Numbered from the stretch's first letter, positions 16,678 to 26,473 are shown. The stretch is 40,618 nt of DNA from Eubacterium sp. (GCA_017539165.1 JAFYHN010000041.1:1-40618); one strand, 5' to 3'. Numbers and translations: made by a program. The notes: a model not told the origin generated them from the sequence alone.

Positions 16678-17946
16678 TTATAAATACCTTGCCTGATTCA
16701 ATACCGCTCCCAAGATTGGAGTACCAGTTTTATCCAACTCACTTTTTGCATATATCAGATCTTTCATTCGTGTTTTTCCAAATGTTGCCAAAAGCATAAC
16801 CTTATCAGCATTCACTGCCGCAAGTGTAGCATCAGCATAATCTCTGATATTTCTTACAGATACGATAACTATATCCTTACTTTGCTTTTCTTTTTCAATA
16901 TTTTTTAGTATTGATTCTGCCCCTGCATCTTCACCAGATATTACACCAACTGTTTTACCAGTTGAGTTAAGGACTTCCTCAACCCCTGAAATAAACGCAG
17001 CATCTTCCGACTTTGAATCTGTCGGTACAACCACAAGAACCTTACTGTTATCTGAAATAGCTATATTATATGCAATTCTTCTGTAAGACTCTTTCTTCTT
17101 TAACTCTTTTCTTGATACCATTCCAAAAAGATTTATATCCGCAAACGCAAGATCAATTGCATTACGAACAGCATCTTTAAATATATATATAAGAAGCATT
17201 GTCAAAGCCATCAAAATCACTCCGCCAGCACATCCAACTATTGCATATTTTAATAACTTCTTCTTGTCGACTACTCCTGAAGTAATCTTATTCTCAATCC
17301 CAAGTTGAGGAATACTTGCATTATCAATTATCTCTACATTGCTTATTGTCTTAAATGATTTTGCTGATTCAAAAAACTCTTTCACAACAGCATCTGCAAT
17401 AAGATGAGCTCTATCTGGGTCAACGTCTGTTACAACAATCTGGAATATATTAACTCCTAGGAAGTTCCTATTGATCATCCACTTTAGATCATCTGTGGTA
17501 AGATTCTTCATATCATCATATTCATTCAGTTTTAGGTCATTCATCACTTTAGTAAGTGCGGTATCACTGACTAAAAGAAGCATTGCATCCTGCTGTACTT
17601 TAGTAGTCATCTGAGTAAAGTCAAGGTTACTATTATTCTCAATACTACTGTAATCAAAATCCACAAAGAGTCTTGCACTTGAATTGAATGTGTTATCAGG
17701 CTGATCTGCATCTGTGAATTTGCCTTTACTGCTTATTCCATAAAATGCATCATGATTCTGCGAAATTATAGCAGAAAGGTTTATTCTCTCTTCCGCAACA
17801 GAATTCATTTCCTTTTTCTGTTTGTTATAACTAAACCCTGCCATACCGAGCGCAAAGGCTAATACCACTAATACAAATACTATCGCATTCTCCCAAACAA
17901 ATAAGAAATATTGTCTAAGATCTATAACTCTTTCCTTGACTTCCAA
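16678..17946 (-). CDS. Wzz-like chain-length regulator with a degenerate BY-kinase-like tail
   Basis: The 422-residue protein has an N-terminal Wzz segment (DLRQYFLFVWENAIVFVLVVLAFALGMAGF, first membrane helix), an outward domain, a second helix at about 232-253 (AIVGCAGGVILMALTMLLIYIF) and a cytoplasmic tail. The tail (about 295-422) resembles the P-loop fold of tyrosine-kinase partners (CpsD/CapB): KVLVVVPTDSKSEDAAF replaces the Walker A strand, and it ends TPILGAVLNQARYL, like the family's final strand. A usable GKS/T is missing, so it may be a non-catalytic regulator. The start is TTG at 17946 with AGGAAGG about 10 nt before. It is the first gene after a strong promoter. Confidence 0.82.
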   Translation of the reverse strand: MEVKERVIDLRQYFLFVWENAIVFVLVVLAFALGMAGFSYNKQKKEMNSVAEERINLSAIISQNHDAFYGISSKGKFTDADQPDNTFNSSARLFVDFDYSSIENNSNLDFTQMTTKVQQDAMLLLVSDTALTKVMNDLKLNEYDDMKNLTTDDLKWMINRNFLGVNIFQIVVTDVDPDRAHLIADAVVKEFFESAKSFKTISNVEIIDNASIPQLGIENKITSGVVDKKKLLKYAIVGCAGGVILMALTMLLIYIFKDAVRNAIDLAFADINLFGMVSRKELKKKESYRRIAYNIAISDNSKVLVVVPTDSKSEDAAFISGVEEVLNSTGKTVGVISGEDAGAESILKNIEKEKQSKDIVIVSVRNIRDYADATLAAVNADKVMLLATFGKTRMKDLIYAKSELDKTGTPILGAVLNQARYL

Positions 17947-18004
17947 CGTACTAAAACCTTCCTTTCTACTCTGCTAGTGAACACATTCTTTCGCAATCTT
18001 CATA

Positions 18005-18033
18005 ATTTTATATTAACAACCCTTCTTTGTCAA
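18005..18033 (-). promoter_or_regulatory. Strong internal promoter starting the Wzy-type unit
   Basis: On the minus strand a perfect TTGACA (plus 18028-18033) is 17 bp from TAAAAT (plus 18005-18010); an overlapping TATAAA is also possible. The site lies between the DUF4422 stop and the Wzz-like start, giving a leader of about 55 nt. It divides the polysaccharide locus into two transcription units, though read-through from above is possible because no clear terminator precedes it. Confidence 0.75.
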
Positions 18034-18048
18034 ACTACGTCCAGGAGC

Positions 18049-18999
18049 CTAGAAACTCTTCTCCGGCTTCTTCCCTGTGAACTTAGCCCTAAGGAATGTC
18101 ACGCCCTTATTAAGTAGGTTTATCTTCTCCATATACATAAATGGAATCTCTTTTATCTCGCTTGGTTTGATATGGCCAGTCTCAAGCTGATGCTCAAGCC
18201 ATACATTGAATATTCTCTCACTGACTCTTCCCGGAAAACGATTCTCGAATCCTGTTAGTTCACGTCCAAGCTCAGATGCCTCATTTTCCATTCTGCTGGA
18301 CAGTTCAAAGAGAATATCGAAAAGCCATTCGCAATACTCGTCCATCAGTTTCTTATCGAGGATCATCATATTAAACATATATCCCCAGGTACGATTGATT
18401 GCTTTATCATAAGCAGCCTTATATTCCGGATACTTCTCTAGCATTATCTCCTTAGCAGTATCAAGTTCTTTGATGTAATGATTATGCTCATAATGCTGAT
18501 GAAGTGTTTCTATATAGTAGTGTCTCTTCTTCGGAACTATAACTTTATACTTATCAAGAAGTGGACGAAGCTGCTTGTATGTCAGGATATTGTTGAAACG
18601 TGAAGCAATCCACTTGTCAGTTTTTTCATCAAGTCCCTTTACGGCATTATACACACCTGTTCTCGCCTCCGGCATAACTGCCGTCCCCTGAAAATATCTT
18701 CTATAATGAACAAGACCTATATAATCTGCATTCAGATTCTTCCATGCCCAGTAAAGACCCGTAAGTTCACAGAATTGAGGATTTCTTTCAGAGATATTAT
18801 CTCCGGTATTATCCTTCTGATAACCCAGATCAAGAGGAGTTCCGTCCTCATTAACCTTGCCTTCTGCACCTACATGAAGCGGAATATACATCTTATCTGT
18901 TGGCATAGGAAATGCCTTATGAGTTGCAACCACAACCCAGACCTTTGACTTTCGTCCATAATCCGAGTTTAAAAATCTGTTATCGTTTGAATTAGCCAT
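18049..18999 (-). CDS. DUF4422-type capsular polysaccharide glycosyltransferase-like protein
   Basis: The protein begins WVVVATHKAFPMPTDKMYIPLHVGAEGK and contains NPQFCELTGLYWAWKNLNADYIGLVHYRRYF, the signature of the DUF4422 family found in capsule and exopolysaccharide clusters. The family is presumed to consist of glycosyltransferases. Later segments VIVPKKRHYYIETLHQHYEHNHY and WGYMFNMMILDKKLMDEYCEWLFDIL also match that family. There is no membrane segment. Three starts are possible: ATG at 18999, GTG at 19014 and TTG at 19029. I prefer 18999 (316 residues) because the family homology begins shortly after it; none has an ideal ribosome site. The gene lies between the second TarI-like enzyme and the Wzz promoter. 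Confidence 0.85.
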   Translation of the reverse strand: MANSNDNRFLNSDYGRKSKVWVVVATHKAFPMPTDKMYIPLHVGAEGKVNEDGTPLDLGYQKDNTGDNISERNPQFCELTGLYWAWKNLNADYIGLVHYRRYFQGTAVMPEARTGVYNAVKGLDEKTDKWIASRFNNILTYKQLRPLLDKYKVIVPKKRHYYIETLHQHYEHNHYIKELDTAKEIMLEKYPEYKAAYDKAINRTWGYMFNMMILDKKLMDEYCEWLFDILFELSSRMENEASELGRELTGFENRFPGRVSERIFNVWLEHQLETGHIKPSEIKEIPFMYMEKINLLNKGVTFLRAKFTGKKPEKSF

Positions 19000-19065
19000 A
19001 ATAATCTTATTCACTCCATAATATTTCAATCATACACTGCCGGTAACGTATCATTTAACGTACCA

Positions 19066-19809
19066 TTAATCTTCGCCATAGATCTGAGCATTCTCCTTCG
19101 CATCAAGAAGAGCTCTCATGCTGTAGAAGTCATCAGGTGTCGTAACCTTGATATTCTCCATCGGTCCATCGACAAGATGCATTTTAAGTCCTCTTGTCTG
19201 CATCAGGCTGCAGGAATCTATATAGTTGATATTGCCCTTTGCAACCTCTTCTTCTTCAGCTTCTAAAATCTCATCAAGCCAGAAACACTGCGGTGCTCTG
19301 GCAAGTCTTGTATTAGAGCGGTTAGGAATATGATCAATCTCGTTTGTGTCACTATCCTTAACCATAAGTACCGTCTCTTTTACCACAACACTTGTTATGG
19401 CTGATCCATACTTCTCAACGGAATCAACACAGTCTGAGATAAGTTTATCATTTATAAGCGGACGAACGCCATCATGGATAAGAACAACATGACGAGAACT
19501 TGAGTCCTGTTCTTTAGCCCATCTGTCTGCTGCTCGCAGTCCATTCACGATAGACATCTGTCCTGTCTCACCACCCGGCACTATATCCTTTACTTTAGTG
19601 ATATTGTATTTCACAATCAGTTCTTTCAGATAATCAATCCATTCAGGGACACATGATATACATATCGCATCAATCCTGCCTGACTGCTGAAAATGCTCTA
19701 GTGTATGAATAATTATTGGTTTGCTGTGAACAGACAGAAACTGTTTAGGAAGCCCCTTGGACTTCATGCGCTGTCCTATTCCTCCTGCAAAGATCACCGC
19801 TATATTCAT
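19066..19809 (-). CDS. IspD/TarI-like cytidylyltransferase (copy 2)
   Basis: The 247-residue protein is a paralogue of the one at 15907-16617. It shares AVIFAGGIGQRMKSKGLPKQF, PIIIHTLEHFQQSGRID, VPGGETGQMSIVNG, VLIHDGVRPLI and NIKVTTPDDFYSMRALL. The G-I-G-x-R-M loop and IHDGVRPLI are closer to TarI (ribitol-5-phosphate cytidylyltransferase) than to many IspD proteins, by eye. GGAG precedes the ATG at 19809. It lies between the YfhO fusion and the DUF4422 gene, in the ABC-type unit. Two copies in two units suggest two different CDP-linked phospho-alditols, or one housekeeping and one specialised enzyme. Confidence 0.85.
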   Translation of the reverse strand: MNIAVIFAGGIGQRMKSKGLPKQFLSVHSKPIIIHTLEHFQQSGRIDAICISCVPEWIDYLKELIVKYNITKVKDIVPGGETGQMSIVNGLRAADRWAKEQDSSSRHVVLIHDGVRPLINDKLISDCVDSVEKYGSAITSVVVKETVLMVKDSDTNEIDHIPNRSNTRLARAPQCFWLDEILEAEEEEVAKGNINYIDSCSLMQTRGLKMHLVDGPMENIKVTTPDDFYSMRALLDAKENAQIYGED

Positions 19810-19847
19810 CTGACATCTCCAATTATTCTGTAATCTTTTAATCAGTA

Positions 19848-22800
19848 TTACTTTAAGCCATCATCGGCCTTTATATCATCTCTGTATCTATCATAATCAA
19901 GACGTCTCACATGATACTCTATCTCTTCCAGAAGCTTTCTGTTTCTTGAGATAACATCAGCAAGAAGTCCGATAACATATATCATAACGCCCATCATGAT
20001 AAATGTACTACCCAGCACTAATGACTGGACGTGTCCGGAACCATGTCCCTGAAAGAAAAACACCAGGAATCTTATATCAATAACCAGACCCGCTATAAAT
20101 GGAATCGTTCCGAGTATTGAGAATGTCTTAAGTGGAAGATACATGAGATAAGCTCTAAGTATAGTCACCATAGACTTCTTTACATATCCGAACATACTGC
20201 TGAAGAGTCTTGATGGACGAAGTTCACCGTTTGTTCTGATCGGAACTGATGTCTGAGCTATCTTCTGTCTTCCTGCCTGAACTATTGTCTCCAGCGTATA
20301 TGTATATTCATTAGTTACATTCATACGGAGTGCTGCTTCTCTGCTATATGCACGGAAGCCACTCGGTGCATCAGGTATATCTGAGTTTGAGGCCTTACGA
20401 ACAACCCAGCTTCCAAAGTGCTGAAGTTTCTTCTTGAGTGGCGAGAAATGCTCAGTCTGATCTATAGGTCTCTCACCGATTACTATATCTGTCTTTCCTT
20501 CAATAATAGGACGAACGATAGTTTCAATATCTTCACCATTGTACTGGTTGTCTGCATCAGTATTAACTATGATGTCAGCACCATTTCTAAGACAAGCATC
20601 AAGACCAGCCATAAAACCATGAGCCAACCCTTTATTTCTTCGGAAGTTTACAACATAGTTAACTCCCCACTTCTTTGCAACCTCAACGGTATTATCCTTA
20701 CTTCCATCATTGATTATGAGATATTCGATTTCATCGATTCCATCAATATGTTTTGGAAGATCGTTAAGTGCTATCTCCAGGGTCTCTGCCTCATTAAAAC
20801 ATGGAATCTGAATTATTAGCTTCATAGATTTTTCTCTCCTGCTTATATTATTTGAACCATTTGCGGAAACTGCTTTCTGTTCAGTCTTGTCTTCCTCGAT
20901 GACATCTTCTTCGGTCTCATCCCTCTCACTATCCGCATAGCTTGATTTTTTACTTTCTTTTATACTGGACAAAATACTCAGAATAAATAATATAAATACA
21001 CTCACCGCAGTCACATATAAAAATGTCACCTGATGATATGCATTGTATTTAAATCTTACTGTGTGCTCTCCCTTACTCAGCTTAACTCCGTTAAATAGAT
21101 AGTTAACTTTCAGGAGATCTGTTTTCGCACCATCAACAAACACTTCCCAGTTCTCGTTCGAATACTCATTAAATACGAGTATTCTGTCACATGTCGAATT
21201 AACCGAAAGTGTTACATCATCCATCTCATCTCTTACAACAGATACTGTATCTTCATTCTTCAAAGGATTCTTATATCTGATATCCTTTAAAGCTTCGTCA
21301 TTAGAGAAAACAGCACCTTCAACATACGACTGACAGAGTTTTTTCATCACCTGCTTACTTGTCTCGATCCATTCGAACGAGGAAGCCAGATAAAATCTTG
21401 GTGCGAACTTATCAGTCTGGTAAAGAGTCATTCCATCTTCCGACTGAAGTACCATTTTGTAATCGGTACCCGCTACATTCTCCAGCTCTGAAGAACCTGA
21501 TATAAAGTCAACCCCGGCATACTGAAGGAGATTATAATTATCAACCTTAGATCCTCTCGTATCCGTCGCCGAAGCATAAACAGTATCATCTACGCGTCTC
21601 ATATAGTTTCCGATGTCATTGTTTGTATTTATCAGTCCATGAGCTTCTATACTCTTCAGTCCGTAATAAACATTTGCATTCGGAAACATTGACCATCCCG
21701 AATATGTATAAATACGTCCCTGTGAGTTTTTTTGCATATAAGCAATACTTTCTGTTGCCTCTGGAATTACCGAAGCCCCTTTAGGGATATACGTATTTCT
21801 TTTTTCGGAAAAATCCGTCATATTAAATATAACCGTTGCCAACAAAAGCAAATATGCAGTTTTTCTGATAAACTTAGCCTCGAAAAGGATCATAAGTTCC
21901 GTAGCTACAAATGTTATAACAGTAACAGCTATAACAACCTTAAAATCTCTTTCCCACGGAACTCTGGACTTTGCAAGATACATGCAGACTCCGACCAGAA
22001 TGTATACCGGCCATCGCATCCAGAACTTATTATAGCTTTCCCTATTCTCAACGATATCATTTATCTGAAGACTTGCAAGTATAACCGCAACAAACGGGAT
22101 CAGATTTATCATCCTTATCTTAAGCGACGTGCTTACAGCCGGAATATGCGTATATATCACATCCAACCAGTGAGTATAAGCAAATATAGAACATAATGCA
22201 AGTGCGATAAGCCAGTAAATCTGTTTCTTCTTTGTAAATCTATATATAACAAATGGAAGAATCACCAGAGCAACTATTCCAAAATAAGAACAGGACTCAT
22301 TTATATGTCGCGTCATTCCATCTCTGAAAAACGGAAGCAGATACGTCTTAATATATTTATGTTCAAGTGTGACTGTTGATAGTCCGCCCCTTTTTTCCAG
22401 GTATCCATTCTTAACCGCCATCCTGTATACATAGTAAACATATGCAGCACTTGCTATGATACCAAGGACAAATGCCAGGATAAATCTAATTCCTACCATG
22501 ATTACGTCCTTAAAATTCTTATACATTAAGATAGCCATTATAACTATATATGGTACAAAAAGATAGAAGCCATATACCGCAAATGCAGGCATTCCCGCAA
22601 CGCACATCATATATACTATCAGCGACATCTTAAATATATCCGACGGCCGCTTCTCTTCCAGAAGCCTTACTCCCACTGCAAAAAGAAATGGAAGCCACAT
22701 CATTACATCTGTATGTGCCCAATAGTTCCACATTGCCATAGCAGATGACAAAGCATACGAAACACCACCTGCGATTACAGCAACATCACGAAGCTTCAGT

Positions 22801-23195
22801 CTCTTCAAAAATGTACACATCCCGAAATACGCAACGCTGTACTTGATCAGTGAATTCAGGAATATAGCAATATTTAATGGCAGGAGATATACATAATTTA
22901 CAGGATTAAGAAAGTAATTATAGCTTTCCGGGTAACCAAATGCATTGTAATTATTCCAGAAAGATCTGTCTCCCTGATAAAACTTTCTGAAAATCTCCGG
23001 AAGGTGTGAGTCTATCGGATCCGTTAAGCTTGGTCCGCTTACATCAATCCCCCAGACATTCCAGGGTTTAACTGTGTACATAAAATTTGTTGGCGAAAGT
23101 ATATATTCACCCTTCCATATCGGAAGATAAAGAATCCCGATCGTAATTAGCCAGAATAAAATAATCCTTTTGTTTTTCTTCAGTATCTCTCTCAT
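19848..23195 (-). CDS. YfhO-like membrane glycosyltransferase fused to a CsbB-like GT2
   Basis: The 1115-residue protein joins two usually separate enzymes. Residues 1-about 745 form a YfhO-family GT-C transferase: many membrane helices, an early acidic loop VSGPSLTDPIDSHLPE, and a large outward domain followed by a last helix near 720-745. A charged linker (ERDETEEDVIEEDKTEQ) leads to a GT2 domain from residue 791: LIIQIPCFNEAETLE, INDGSKDNT, DxD in VNTDADNQYNGED, then two or three C-terminal helices as in CsbB/DPM synthases. CsbB-type enzymes make undecaprenyl-phosphate sugar inside; YfhO transfers it outside. An internal ATG at 20825 has its own AGGAGAG site 9 nt upstream, so the GT2 part may also be made alone. 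AAGGAAAG precedes the main ATG. Confidence 0.9.
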   Translation of the reverse strand: MREILKKNKRIILFWLITIGILYLPIWKGEYILSPTNFMYTVKPWNVWGIDVSGPSLTDPIDSHLPEIFRKFYQGDRSFWNNYNAFGYPESYNYFLNPVNYVYLLPLNIAIFLNSLIKYSVAYFGMCTFLKRLKLRDVAVIAGGVSYALSSAMAMWNYWAHTDVMMWLPFLFAVGVRLLEEKRPSDIFKMSLIVYMMCVAGMPAFAVYGFYLFVPYIVIMAILMYKNFKDVIMVGIRFILAFVLGIIASAAYVYYVYRMAVKNGYLEKRGGLSTVTLEHKYIKTYLLPFFRDGMTRHINESCSYFGIVALVILPFVIYRFTKKKQIYWLIALALCSIFAYTHWLDVIYTHIPAVSTSLKIRMINLIPFVAVILASLQINDIVENRESYNKFWMRWPVYILVGVCMYLAKSRVPWERDFKVVIAVTVITFVATELMILFEAKFIRKTAYLLLLATVIFNMTDFSEKRNTYIPKGASVIPEATESIAYMQKNSQGRIYTYSGWSMFPNANVYYGLKSIEAHGLINTNNDIGNYMRRVDDTVYASATDTRGSKVDNYNLLQYAGVDFISGSSELENVAGTDYKMVLQSEDGMTLYQTDKFAPRFYLASSFEWIETSKQVMKKLCQSYVEGAVFSNDEALKDIRYKNPLKNEDTVSVVRDEMDDVTLSVNSTCDRILVFNEYSNENWEVFVDGAKTDLLKVNYLFNGVKLSKGEHTVRFKYNAYHQVTFLYVTAVSVFILFILSILSSIKESKKSSYADSERDETEEDVIEEDKTEQKAVSANGSNNISRREKSMKLIIQIPCFNEAETLEIALNDLPKHIDGIDEIEYLIINDGSKDNTVEVAKKWGVNYVVNFRRNKGLAHGFMAGLDACLRNGADIIVNTDADNQYNGEDIETIVRPIIEGKTDIVIGERPIDQTEHFSPLKKKLQHFGSWVVRKASNSDIPDAPSGFRAYSREAALRMNVTNEYTYTLETIVQAGRQKIAQTSVPIRTNGELRPSRLFSSMFGYVKKSMVTILRAYLMYLPLKTFSILGTIPFIAGLVIDIRFLVFFFQGHGSGHVQSLVLGSTFIMMGVMIYVIGLLADVISRNRKLLEEIEYHVRRLDYDRYRDDIKADDGLK

Positions 23196-23230
23196 AATAT
23201 ATCTTTCCTTGCCATGAACGCCTGTCGTTG

Positions 23231-26200
23231 TTACTTGTCTATCGTCACCTCAGTATCAAGTATCATATCCTTATACAGAATACAGATCTCATACTCGCCG
23301 TCTTCGATAAGGTCTCTCGGTATACGTGTTCTGAAACCAGCGAATTCAACGTCAGTTTCATCTTTAAATGTCTCAGCCACGTCCTTTCTGTGGACCTTGC
23401 TTGTCGAAACCTTGTAAGCACGTCCCTCCTTCTTAAGAAGAAGGTCAACATACATATTCATGTTATCCTGAGATCTATGCTCGATAGCCCAGCCCTCGAT
23501 GTATATACACCAGCTCGCTATTCTTATATCTATTCCTCCCATGAGTTTTTCATCTTCATGGTACTGAGAAATGTCAGCAATCTCTTCTAAGTCGTATGTC
23601 TTCTGCTTATCATAGTTATATCTGAAATCACAATCTATCTGTGACAGATTCTCATTATAATATGGATCATACCCTCTGAACTGCGGATGCCTGTCATAAA
23701 GCTTGTTCTGCTCGTCCATCAGACGTCTGAACTTCGCCTTATCCATGTTATCATCACCTCGGCTAAGTGACTCGTGATGATAAAGCACAGCATCATTTCT
23801 GATCACATTGAAGTATCCCTTCTCTATCAACTTGAAGCAAAGGTCTATATCGTTATAGGCTACTGCAAGATCCTCCTCGAATCCACCTATCTCATTGAAC
23901 TTAGAAGTCTTTAGAAGAAGGCATGCAGCCGTAACTGCCAGGCAGTCGAAATCCAGTTTATTTCTGTTAAAGTAATAGCTATCTTCATCATCCATTTTGG
24001 CAAATTCATGCACAGGACCCGACTCAATATTTATTACTCCTGCATGCTGAATCAGTGTTGTATCTGGATACAGAAGTTTTGCTCCAACCGCTCCAACATG
24101 CGGAAGTTCCGCCTGTCCAAGCATCCTCTCCAGCCACTCATCTGATATTATCTCTATATCATCATTCAGGAACAGTAGATAATCTCCGTTTGCATTTGCC
24201 GCGCCAAGATTACACATGTATGAAAAGTTGAAATCCTTCTTCTCATAGATATACTTGAAGCCGTACTCTTTTGACAGCTTCTCGTATTCAGCTCTGTTCT
24301 CATCATTACTTCCGTTATCTACTACAACGAATTCGACTTTTTTGTAATCAGTCTTTTCAACAAATGAACTTATACACTGTCTGAGTATTCCCGGATTATC
24401 CTTCGACGGAATGATAACACTTACAAGTGAATCTCCTGAAGGAATATACTTTACTCTGTACTGATATATATCACTTATCCACTCAAGTTTTCCGTGAAGT
24501 CCGCGACGTGCAAGAGCTTCCTCTTTGCACTTTCTTGTAGCATCTTTAACATATTCCTTAGCTTCCGGATTTGATGCTGTAGACTCCTGTCTCTGTCTCC
24601 AGTGATACAGTACCTTTGGAACATGACCAACCTTACTGCTTTTCTCAGTAAATCTGAGTGTCAGATCATAATCCTGGCAGCCATCGAATTCTTTCCTGCA
24701 TCCACCTATCTCACGGATGATATCTGTTTTATATACGCCAAGATGAGAAGTATACATATAAGACATCAGCGTATCAGGCGACCAGTCAGGCTTGAAGAAT
24801 GGTGACTGTCTGTTCTTTCCATCATCATCAATCTTATCTTCATCACTGTAGACAAAATCGATTTCTCTATCTTCATTAAGTTTCTTAACCACTTCATAAA
24901 GCGTAAAAGGAGCCAGAGTATCATCGCAATCCATAAATGCAACATACTCGCCTCTAACCATTTCAAGTCCCGTATTCGTACATTCTGAGATTCTTCCATT
25001 TTCTTTTCTGTACTTCACACGGATTTTTAAACTTTTCCATCTGTATTTATTTAGAGTTTTTCTTACATTTTCATACGTAGAATTATCATCTACCAGTATC
25101 AGTTCCCAGTTCTTGTAATACTGATTTCTAACAGATTCAATACATGGAATCAGGTGTCTGTCTTCCACGTTGTAAACTGGAACCACCACAGAAATCATAG
25201 GATTATAGTCAAACTTAGCGCTATGATCATACTCTGCTTCCAAAGACTCGATCCATGGCTCATATACACCGTCTGTCTCTTCAAGAAGTTCCTGATATCT
25301 TGTCTTTTCGATACCCTTTTCTATCAGCTCAGCATGTTTTTGTTCTTCACGCATCTGCTTCTTGTGTTCATAACGTCCCTTTATCTTCTTCGGTCCTATC
25401 TTACACAGAAGGTAGATTCCATAAAACGGATTCAGGATACTACGCTTGATTTTAGACATCTTTGTAGAAAGATTTATGATCTGAGAATCTCTCTCAATTA
25501 TTCCCTCATTAAGATGAAGTATATTCACATTCAATTCTTCGACATGATTCTCAAGATCATCCAAGTTTGTTCTGAGCGAAGATATATACTCATCATTCTG
25601 TTTAACTATCGTTTGGAAATTCGAAATGTGCGTATTCAGAACTGATATATTTTCATTCAGATTCTCGATATGAGCATCTTTTTCATGAATAAGCTGCGTC
25701 GTATCTTCTATATATTTATCAACGACTATCTCTGATCTCTTATACTTCTCAGGATAGTTGTAGCGTACATTTTCACCGAATACGTATTCCTGGAACCCGT
25801 ATTCCATTCCATCATAAAGCTTTATATCTTCCTCAGAGAAACCGAAGAGTTTCAGAAACTCATCCCTCTCTATACGGGCGCTGTACTGATGAACCTCGTC
25901 TTCGTAATAGTACTTAAGAGTCCTATACTTAAGAAAATCCATCGGAATAGGGAATTCAAAAACCCACTCATAATCAATACAATATATCTTGTCTTCCACA
26001 GATATGAAGTTATCATATATGGAATCAAAATTAGATATTCTGACTGCATCTTTTCCAACAAGAGCTTCTGTTCCTTCTTTGCCGAATACATTTGCAAAAT
26101 CATCTGTCATCTCGAACTTTGAAATGTATTCTTCTTTATAACTGTAAATGACATCAATCGCATTCTTCAATTTATCTACAATGCTGTCCATTTCTTCTGA

Positions 26201-26473
26201 AGCAGCATCGATCGGCTCAAGCACTGGAGTTCCCTTGACGAACTTGAATATGATGTCTTCGCCTGATTCTTCATACGGAATAGGCATGATATTCTTATAT
26301 AGTCCCTCGACAGTTTTAAAGTTTGCCTTGATAGCATCCATCTGATACTTCGCTTTAGGAACTATCGGATGCTTTACTACAAACTTTCTGTCTCCATCCT
26401 GTCTGATGAACGTAGCCAGCTGATACTGAGGTTTTCTTATTGAGTTGTACTTTGCATATAGTAATTCACTCAT
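23231..26473 (-). CDS. Large kinase-like / coiled-coil / double GT2 glycosyltransferase
   Basis: The 1080-residue protein has five parts. Residues 1-about 250 look like an APH/LPS-kinase-type fold: FVVK (Lys34), a catalytic-loop-like SNFDSIYDNF (Asp150/Asp154, Asn155) and CIDYEWV (Asp167). Residues about 262-342 are a coiled coil with N/I/L heptads. Residues about 426-660 are a first GT-A domain (ISVVVPVYNVEDRHL, DCDD at 515-518, QDYDLTLR at about 600-607). Residues about 682-930 form a second GT-A domain (SVIIPSKDNPG, NDD at 770-772, and YNDIDLCFKL with YHHESLSRG, like rhamnosyltransferases of the WsaF/RgpF type). Residues about 980-1080 are a beta-rich domain with YIEGWAIEH. Its ATG shares one base with the methyltransferase stop (TAATG). 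Kinase activity is unproven. Confidence 0.88.
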   Translation of the reverse strand: MSELLYAKYNSIRKPQYQLATFIRQDGDRKFVVKHPIVPKAKYQMDAIKANFKTVEGLYKNIMPIPYEESGEDIIFKFVKGTPVLEPIDAASEEMDSIVDKLKNAIDVIYSYKEEYISKFEMTDDFANVFGKEGTEALVGKDAVRISNFDSIYDNFISVEDKIYCIDYEWVFEFPIPMDFLKYRTLKYYYEDEVHQYSARIERDEFLKLFGFSEEDIKLYDGMEYGFQEYVFGENVRYNYPEKYKRSEIVVDKYIEDTTQLIHEKDAHIENLNENISVLNTHISNFQTIVKQNDEYISSLRTNLDDLENHVEELNVNILHLNEGIIERDSQIINLSTKMSKIKRSILNPFYGIYLLCKIGPKKIKGRYEHKKQMREEQKHAELIEKGIEKTRYQELLEETDGVYEPWIESLEAEYDHSAKFDYNPMISVVVPVYNVEDRHLIPCIESVRNQYYKNWELILVDDNSTYENVRKTLNKYRWKSLKIRVKYRKENGRISECTNTGLEMVRGEYVAFMDCDDTLAPFTLYEVVKKLNEDREIDFVYSDEDKIDDDGKNRQSPFFKPDWSPDTLMSYMYTSHLGVYKTDIIREIGGCRKEFDGCQDYDLTLRFTEKSSKVGHVPKVLYHWRQRQESTASNPEAKEYVKDATRKCKEEALARRGLHGKLEWISDIYQYRVKYIPSGDSLVSVIIPSKDNPGILRQCISSFVEKTDYKKVEFVVVDNGSNDENRAEYEKLSKEYGFKYIYEKKDFNFSYMCNLGAANANGDYLLFLNDDIEIISDEWLERMLGQAELPHVGAVGAKLLYPDTTLIQHAGVINIESGPVHEFAKMDDEDSYYFNRNKLDFDCLAVTAACLLLKTSKFNEIGGFEEDLAVAYNDIDLCFKLIEKGYFNVIRNDAVLYHHESLSRGDDNMDKAKFRRLMDEQNKLYDRHPQFRGYDPYYNENLSQIDCDFRYNYDKQKTYDLEEIADISQYHEDEKLMGGIDIRIASWCIYIEGWAIEHRSQDNMNMYVDLLLKKEGRAYKVSTSKVHRKDVAETFKDETDVEFAGFRTRIPRDLIEDGEYEICILYKDMILDTEVTIDK

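Noticed and set aside
18999-19029. TTG start of the DUF4422 protein at 19029
   Set aside because: No ribosome site is visible upstream; the ATG at 18999 is nearer the family N-terminus, although the choice is not firm.
21732-22196. Plus-strand open frame of 154 codons inside the YfhO-CsbB fusion
   Set aside because: It is the reverse complement of membrane-helix coding sequence, with no start signal and no recognisable domain.
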